Shown here one piece after another: positions 7,024-10,264 of a stretch of DNA of 10,264 bases (position 1 is the first letter of the stretch; the number at the start of each line of letters is the position of its first letter). Source of the stretch: Kiritimatiellia bacterium (lineage in GTDB: Bacteria; Verrucomicrobiota; Kiritimatiellia; RFP12; DVOR01); NCBI GenBank assembly GCA_900771325.1, contig CAAGNN010000095.1, forward strand, positions 1 through 10,264. The letters are read 5' to 3'. Both the position numbers and the translations under genes were made by a program. The notes below the pieces were generated by a model. It worked only from the letters and a program-made list of their open reading frames with translations. It did no database searches and was not told the origin of the DNA.

Positions 7024-8709
7024 TTAGGTGCCGAAGTCAAACTGCAACTGCTCACTTGAACACGGTTGAACTCGCAAAAGCGGCTTGCTCGGCAATTCCC
7101 AGGGAAGGGCAAAAGCCTCCTCGAACCAGGCGAGTTCGGGGGACTGATAGGAAAAGAGCTTCCCTGATCGCGCTTCTTCAATGAGAGCCTTAACGCGGCA
7201 GACAATCTGCTCGCGCGTCTGCTGCTTGACCCACGTAGGATAAGGCAAGCGCTCAAAGTCCTTTGACTGAATATTCCGCGTATGGTTAAGTACGCGCTTG
7301 AGGATGGCATTGCATGTAGCCGTCACACACCACCCCATAATGAAGAAGAGTTCGTCGTGGGGCACACCCGGCCGCAGAAATGCGCACGGTGCCCCTGAGT
7401 CTAGGATATAGCCAGCAGGGAGATAGCGCACATTGAGGTGAGAAGAGATCAGCTGCCAAGTCAATCCTTCGCGCTTAAAGTACGGCTTCCCCCCGACACC
7501 GTGCAAATACCACGGTCCTGACTGCTTAAAGGTATAAACCGCTTCTCCCTCGTTTCGCCAGTAGATTGCACAATTCGGCGGGGCGTAGAAGAGTTGATTG
7601 GTTGCCTTGTTGTAAGGTAGATAATCTGGGTTTGGAAAGGGCAAGACTAGGGGTTCATCCAACGCCTCTACCTCAAGAATGGGCTCTTCTGCACCCGCAC
7701 GCTCCTGCGCCTCAATCGTCCGCCGTTGTTCTGCGGAGAGCTTTCCCAACCGAGCTTGTGCCAACCGCGTAGCCACGGTTATTGGGCGCCGACCAATCCG
7801 AAAGGCATAGGGCTCAACCAATTGCCCCTGATGGATTTCGCGCAAGAAGAGTTTGTTCTTGCCAACCGTCATTCCGGAGGTCGCCACCAGGTAGTCTCCC
7901 ACCGTCACACCCGTGAAGAAGCGCGCATACTCAGGCGTAACCAGCCAACTCTTATTCGGCGTTGCGTGAATTAGCGCCGATTCAAGGGGCTTTCCAAAAA
8001 TGGAAACACCCCGTCCGCCCTTGGTCAATTTGAGCAATATCATTGGCTGTTGCGTCTCAAGAAACATTCCGGGAAGCCGCTCAACTTCCACCCGGCATGT
8101 CTCCATCAAATACTGGCGCAACCCCTTCATCGTAGCGATGGAGAGCAAGGTGTCGCTGCAAATGAACACCAACCGCCCCCCAGGCTTCAGCAAGTCCAAC
8201 GCTTTAACAATAAAGAATGCGTAGGTCTCCTTCTTAATCTTGAGTCCTTGGCGCATCCCAAAGATGGCATCTAACTCATCTTGAATGGCCGGGTCAATCG
8301 TTCCGCCAAAGGGCGGATTGCCAATCACCCAATCATACTCCGGCTGGATCTCGCCAAAATAACGACGGACCTCGTAAGCCGGCATCTTGAAGCGAAAGAA
8401 GTCCCCCGCCACACATCCGCTCGGCGGCGTTCCGCCCCAAGCATTGACAAAGGCTTGAAACACCTCTGCATCCAATTCACACCCGTCCAAGGCGCGCTCC
8501 GCCCATCTAGCCAGATCCGCCCCCGGATAGCACCGCGCCATTCGCTCACGCAATGCAAGTAAAAAGGCTCCCCCGCCAAATGACGGCTCCAGCACGCGAT
8601 CGTCCAATCGAATGTCCAGCGCCGAGACAATCGCTCGCGCAATCGGAAGTGGGGTCAAAAATTGCCCCAATTGTTTCTTGGATGGCCGCTGCGTCCGCGC
8701 GAGACTCAT
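7024..8709 (-). CDS. type II adenine-specific DNA methyltransferase
   Basis: A 561-aa protein of the N6-adenine methyltransferase class. In order: motif X GQFLTP (15-20), SAM-binding motif I LEPSFGGGAFL (40-50), acidic motif II residue ELD (78-80), GDFF (102-105), and catalytic motif IV NPPF (131-134). KPGGRLVFI (family motif VI region) follows. The order X-I-IV with a large C-terminal half (about 230-561) is that of gamma-type enzymes such as the TaqI/Eco57I groups, with the target recognition domain at the C-terminus; SKDFERLPYP there is typical. It methylates adenine in the site cut by the partner nuclease; the site cannot be read from the sequence. Its ATG overlaps the nuclease TGA (ATGA), with GGAG 5 nt before it, so the two are translationally coupled. 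Base composition is lower in GC than in the dnaB operon (33/60 in 8041-8100 against 48/60 in 6301-6360), consistent with horizontal transfer. Confidence 0.93.
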   Translation of the reverse strand: MSLARTQRPSKKQLGQFLTPLPIARAIVSALDIRLDDRVLEPSFGGGAFLLALRERMARCYPGADLARWAERALDGCELDAEVFQAFVNAWGGTPPSGCVAGDFFRFKMPAYEVRRYFGEIQPEYDWVIGNPPFGGTIDPAIQDELDAIFGMRQGLKIKKETYAFFIVKALDLLKPGGRLVFICSDTLLSIATMKGLRQYLMETCRVEVERLPGMFLETQQPMILLKLTKGGRGVSIFGKPLESALIHATPNKSWLVTPEYARFFTGVTVGDYLVATSGMTVGKNKLFLREIHQGQLVEPYAFRIGRRPITVATRLAQARLGKLSAEQRRTIEAQERAGAEEPILEVEALDEPLVLPFPNPDYLPYNKATNQLFYAPPNCAIYWRNEGEAVYTFKQSGPWYLHGVGGKPYFKREGLTWQLISSHLNVRYLPAGYILDSGAPCAFLRPGVPHDELFFIMGWCVTATCNAILKRVLNHTRNIQSKDFERLPYPTWVKQQTREQIVCRVKALIEEARSGKLFSYQSPELAWFEEAFALPWELPSKPLLRVQPCSSEQLQFDFGT

Positions 8710-9461
8710 CGAATCTCCAGTTCTGCCTGCGCTTCAAGCGACAAGGCAAAGGGCTTGGTCGTCTGTCCAAAGGCCTCGTATTCCTGCATAAACTGCTTCA
8801 GGTCGCATTCTCGATTCTCCCGAAGTCGCCGTTCGCCATCCTGGTAAATCTCAAAGAGCACTGCCAACTTGTCGCCTATCGCATATCCACCCTTCGGTGG
8901 GTGCACCCCACGCTTGAGCGCCTCAAAAAAGGCCTTTGCACGCAACATCAACTGCCCAGGACCAGAATCAAAAGCGAAAAGTTGCCGATTCAGAACCACC
9001 CATTCCAACAAATCGACCAGGTGCACCTCCGTGTTGACCTTCCTCGCCTGACGGTCAACCGCAAACTTGACGAAGAGCAGATAGTATGCGTCAATCTGAT
9101 GGTCCAAAATCCCCCGCATCAGTTTCTTGAGTGAAACCAGGTTCGGCTGCCCTTCCGAACCAACCAAGCCTGTCTTGATATTAACAGGATGCCACTCTCG
9201 GGCATCATTGCGCACCCAAATATCTCCCATACTCCGCGGGCTCTGTTTCCCTTTCCGATGCTGAAAACCAGTCTCGGCAGGCCATTGAACGCGCAAATAG
9301 GATGAAGTCAATTCGTCTACCAGGTCCGCTAACTGATGTCCACCCTCTTTCCCCGTTGCTTTCTCGTAGACTGAGGCGCTAAAAGCTTTATTAGCCAATT
9401 GATCCGCCCAATAGCGGTCAACGCACTGTGCCAACTGCTCACAATAAGCGGCTCCCAACAT
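8706..9461 (-). CDS. probable type II restriction endonuclease (PD-(D/E)xK-like)
   Basis: A 251-aa protein directly before a methyltransferase, overlapping it by ATGA. I do not recognise the exact family. The likely nuclease core is MGDIWV (Asp80) followed by HPVNIKTG (Asn94, Lys96), the Asp-x(n)-x-x-Lys layout of PD-(D/E)xK enzymes, with Asn where Asp or Glu is usual. Next comes GQPNLVSLKKLM and DAYYLLFVKF, a pattern common in such nucleases after the catalytic Lys. The start at 9461 is set by a strong ribosome-binding site, GAGGAG, 5 nt upstream. The frame remains open to 9671, but that extension crosses the promoter and the 23-bp repeats. No control (C) protein gene is present. Call rests on context plus the core motif; a catalytically altered or different PD-(D/E)xK protein is possible. 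Confidence 0.8.
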   Translation of the reverse strand: MLGAAYCEQLAQCVDRYWADQLANKAFSASVYEKATGKEGGHQLADLVDELTSSYLRVQWPAETGFQHRKGKQSPRSMGDIWVRNDAREWHPVNIKTGLVGSEGQPNLVSLKKLMRGILDHQIDAYYLLFVKFAVDRQARKVNTEVHLVDLLEWVVLNRQLFAFDSGPGQLMLRAKAFFEALKRGVHPPKGGYAIGDKLAVLFEIYQDGERRLRENRECDLKQFMQEYEAFGQTTKPFALSLEAQAELEIR

Positions 9462-9466
9462 GTTTA

Positions 9467-9472
9467 CTCCTC
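9467..9472 (-). promoter_or_regulatory. ribosome-binding site deciding the endonuclease start
   Basis: On the - strand this reads GAGGAG, 5 nt before the ATG at 9461. It is the best Shine-Dalgarno match in the leader and favours the 251-aa form over longer in-frame versions. Confidence 0.85.
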
Positions 9473-9506
9473 TGCTACTTACGCTTGACCTCTGCTCGTT
9501 CTTACC

Positions 9507-9522
9507 AGGCGCGGGCGCGCCT
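9507..9522. repeat. palindrome in the endonuclease leader
   Basis: AGGCGC-GGGC-GCGCCT: perfect 6-bp arms with a 4-nt loop, lying in the roughly 80-nt untranslated leader of the restriction operon, between the -10 element and the ribosome-binding site. It could fold as an RNA hairpin or serve as an operator. It is not positioned to block the GAGGAG site directly. Function is inferred from position only. Confidence 0.5.
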
Positions 9523-9548
9523 TTCCTCCGCCTTGATTGAACGGCCCT

Positions 9549-9577
9549 ATTATAGGCTATCATCCGCGCAAACACAA
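9549..9577 (-). promoter_or_regulatory. sigma70-like promoter of the restriction-modification operon
   Basis: Reading the - strand: TTGTGT (9577-9572), 17-bp spacer, TATAAT (9554-9549). The -10 is a perfect consensus; the -35 keeps TTG. Transcription would start near 9542, about 80 nt before the endonuclease ATG. Confidence 0.7.
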
Positions 9578-9617
9578 GTGCCGCCCCGCGTGCTCCATCC
9601 GCGCCGAGGGCGTGGCG

Positions 9618-9709
9618 TACCCCAATTGGCGTATCATATGTACTCCAATTGGGGAATGCCCTGTTCCCCAATTGGGGGACCGAGCGTTCCCCAGCAGGGG
9701 AAGAACCTT
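9618..9709. repeat. 23-bp tandem dyad array (family B), four units
   Basis: Units start at 9618, 9641, 9664 and 9687. Their dyad centres (9625.5, 9648.5, 9671.5, 9694.5) are exactly 23 bp apart. Units 1-3 contain CCAATTGG; unit 3 begins TTCCCCAATTGGGG, and unit 4 is TTCCCCAGCAGGGGAA. The ideal unit is TTCCCCAATTGGGGAA. Units 2 and 3 together also form a larger perfect inverted repeat: 12-bp arms 9645-9656 and 9664-9675 with a 7-nt loop. The array lies upstream of the restriction operon promoter. Confidence 0.9.
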
Positions 9710-9751
9710 GGCTGGGGGCTGGGCGGATTTTGACCTCGGGCGGGGGGAATT

Positions 9752-9836
9752 AATAAGACTTAGTCTTATTGGAATTAAGTCTGAGTCTTATTGCCAATAA
9801 CACTGAGTCTTATTGCTAATAAGTCTGAGTCTTATT
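9752..9836. repeat. 22-bp tandem dyad array (family C), four AT-rich units
   Basis: Four 19-bp near-palindromes at 9752-9770, 9774-9792, 9796-9814 and 9818-9836, each separated by 3 nt (gga, gcc, gct). The first is AATAAGACTTAGTCTTATT, a perfect dyad with 9-bp arms; the right half AGTCTTATT is identical in all four, while the left halves vary. The array is an AT-rich island in very GC-rich DNA. Conservation of one half with drift in the other suggests an oriented protein-binding site or recent tandem duplication. It is far from either gene start (over 170 bp from the nearest -35). Confidence 0.93.
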
Positions 9837-9862
9837 AATCGCCCTCGGCACGGGCACGAATT

Positions 9863-9899
9863 GGACCCGGGGCGGGTCCACCTCGAACCCGGGGCGGAT
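9863..9899 (-). repeat. family A repeat, inverted copy near pdxB
   Basis: Read on the - strand this is about one and a half family A units: CCGCCCCGGG, GTTCGAGGTG, then GGACCCGCCCCGGGTCC. The last piece (9879-9863) is a perfect dyad with 7-bp arms GGACCCG/CGGGTCC and a 3-nt loop, longer than the 5-bp arms of the left-edge units. Positions 9871-9897 are the partner of 64-90. Confidence 0.88.
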
Positions 9900-9970
9900 G
9901 CGAGGGAAGGGCGCGGCAGGGGGGCCGGTTAGGAAGGGCGAAGCAAAGCGCTGACTGCTGCCCCCCTCAC

Positions 9971-10093
9971 GCCGCGCAGCGGCCCCGTACGGCGGCGCAG
10001 CCATCATCCTCTCGCGCCGTCAGGCGCACCTCGCGCGCGCGCAACGCGCATCCGTTCACAGTTCACCGTTCACCGTTCACGCGCCGTAGGCGC
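9971..10093. repeat. cluster of small GC-rich hairpins upstream of pdxB
   Basis: Perfect 5-bp-arm inverted repeats occur at 9971-9983 (GCCGC-GCA-GCGGC), 10014-10027 (GCGCC-GTCA-GGCGC) and 10081-10093 (GCGCC-GTA-GGCGC), plus the palindrome CCGTACGG at 9985-9992. The second and third are clearly the same element with a one-base loop difference. None is followed by a T run, so they are not intrinsic terminators. Confidence 0.7.
10054..10080. repeat. heptamer tandem repeat GTTCACC x4
   Basis: GTTCAC starts at 10054, 10061, 10068 and 10075, an exact 7-bp period, with A or C as the seventh base and the last unit running into the GCGCC hairpin at 10081. It lies about 30 bp upstream of the pdxB -35 element. 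Copy number of such short repeats can change by slippage. Confidence 0.85.
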
Positions 10094-10111
10094 ATCAAGC
10101 GCAGATTTCGG

Positions 10112-10140
10112 TTGCATTGGCGGCGGAAAAGGGGTAGAAT
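10112..10140 (+). promoter_or_regulatory. sigma70-like promoter of pdxB-like gene
   Basis: TTGCAT (10112-10117), 17-bp spacer, TAGAAT (10135-10140). The -35 keeps TTG and the -10 differs from TATAAT at one base. The predicted transcript starts near 10147, about 25 nt before the ATG, much like the dnaB leader. Confidence 0.65.
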
Positions 10141-10170
10141 GGTCCCAAAGTTGACGGAGGTAGTTAGACG

Positions 10171-10264
10171 ATGAAGATTCTCTGTGATTCGAGTATGCCT
10201 TTGGGGCGGACGCTCTTTAGGACGCTGGGTGATGTCGTGTTGGTTGACGGCTCGCGGCTGAAGG
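10171..10264 (+). CDS. pdxB: erythronate-4-phosphate dehydrogenase N-terminus (partial)
   Basis: Only 31 codons are visible before the window ends. The start MKILCDSSMPLGRTLFRTLG resembles the N-terminus of E. coli PdxB as I remember it (MKILVDENMPYARDLFSRLG), including the 'MKIL-D--MP' pattern special to that branch of the D-2-hydroxyacid dehydrogenases. PdxB oxidises 4-phosphoerythronate in the DXP-dependent pathway to pyridoxal phosphate. GGAGG lies 10 nt before the ATG and a promoter at 10112-10140. Codons are G-rich at third positions, like dnaB and unlike the glycosyltransferase. A related 2-hydroxyacid dehydrogenase cannot be excluded from so short a piece. Confidence 0.7.
   Translation, partial: MKILCDSSMPLGRTLFRTLGDVVLVDGSRLK

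Larger units (their letters stand above)
9462..10170. other. 709-bp divergent intergenic region, repeat-rich, no gene
   Basis: This region separates the endonuclease gene (- strand) from the pdxB-like gene (+ strand). It holds a promoter at each end, a leader palindrome, three tandem dyad arrays (families B, C and A), GC mini-hairpins and a heptamer repeat. Short open frames exist on both strands but run through repeats, have no convincing ribosome-binding sites and show no recognisable protein, so I annotate none. No tRNA or other RNA gene was recognised. Confidence 0.75.

Noticed and set aside
9462..9671. Longer N-terminus for the endonuclease (frame open to 9671)
   Set aside because: It would encode the promoter and the 23-bp repeats. 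GAGGAG 5 nt before 9461 gives a better start.
9730..9758. + strand promoter formed by TTGACC (9730) and the first family C unit
   Set aside because: The best -10 candidates (TAATAA, AATAAG) have spacers of 15-16 bp and poor matches, and no gene follows within 400 bp.
9618..9836. CRISPR array
   Set aside because: Units are 22-23 bp with only 3-nt or no spacers, the units are palindromic, and no cas genes are present.
9752..9836. Plasmid-type iteron origin of replication
   Set aside because: Spacing and AT content resemble iterons, but there is no Rep gene or DnaA box cluster that I can recognise, and the flanking genes are chromosomal.
64..9897. The 27-bp inverted repeats as ends of a transposon or genomic island
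   Set aside because: They enclose housekeeping dnaB and bamA, no transposase or integrase is present, and the sequence belongs to a tandem intergenic repeat family.

Overview
The window looks like chromosomal DNA of a GC-rich Gram-negative (diderm) bacterium. An outer-membrane assembly protein (BamA) sits next to a periplasmic Skp/OmpH-type chaperone, and the core genes are strongly GC-rich at the wobble position. The HisI variant, the BamA-Skp pairing and the DnaB style fit my recollection of the PVC group (Verrucomicrobiota/Kiritimatiellota/Lentisphaerota). That assignment is a tentative inference, because the window has no rRNA or other phylogenetic marker.

Layout. (1) Positions 1-209: a 22-bp tandem repeat array cut by the window edge, an alternating purine/pyrimidine tract, and an extended -10 promoter. 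(2) Positions 210-6987, + strand: five closely spaced genes (gaps of 17-28 nt), namely replicative helicase dnaB, outer-membrane assembly factor bamA, a Skp/OmpH-family chaperone, phosphoribosyl-AMP cyclohydrolase hisI, and a two-domain family-2 glycosyltransferase. They look like one transcription unit joining DNA replication, envelope assembly, histidine synthesis and sugar transfer to a membrane carrier. (3) Positions 7024-9461, - strand: a two-gene type II restriction-modification system, endonuclease first and adenine methyltransferase second, overlapping by ATGA. It has its own sigma70-like promoter and lower GC than its neighbours, so it is probably a transferred accessory block. It converges on the glycosyltransferase with only 36 nt between stop codons. 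(4) Positions 9462-10170: a 709-bp intergenic region packed with repeats. (5) From 10171, + strand: the start of a gene resembling pdxB, cut by the window end.

The least explained material is the intergenic DNA. Three tandem arrays with unrelated sequences share one design: a short dyad repeated every 22 or 23 bp, about two helical turns. One family occurs both at the left edge and, inverted, at 9863-9899, giving a 27-bp perfect inverted repeat that brackets nearly the whole window. A second large-scale signal is compositional. The coding strand starts very G-rich in dnaB, slides steadily to very C-rich in the glycosyltransferase 6 kb later, and is G-rich again at the start of pdxB. The restriction-modification block lies outside this pattern.
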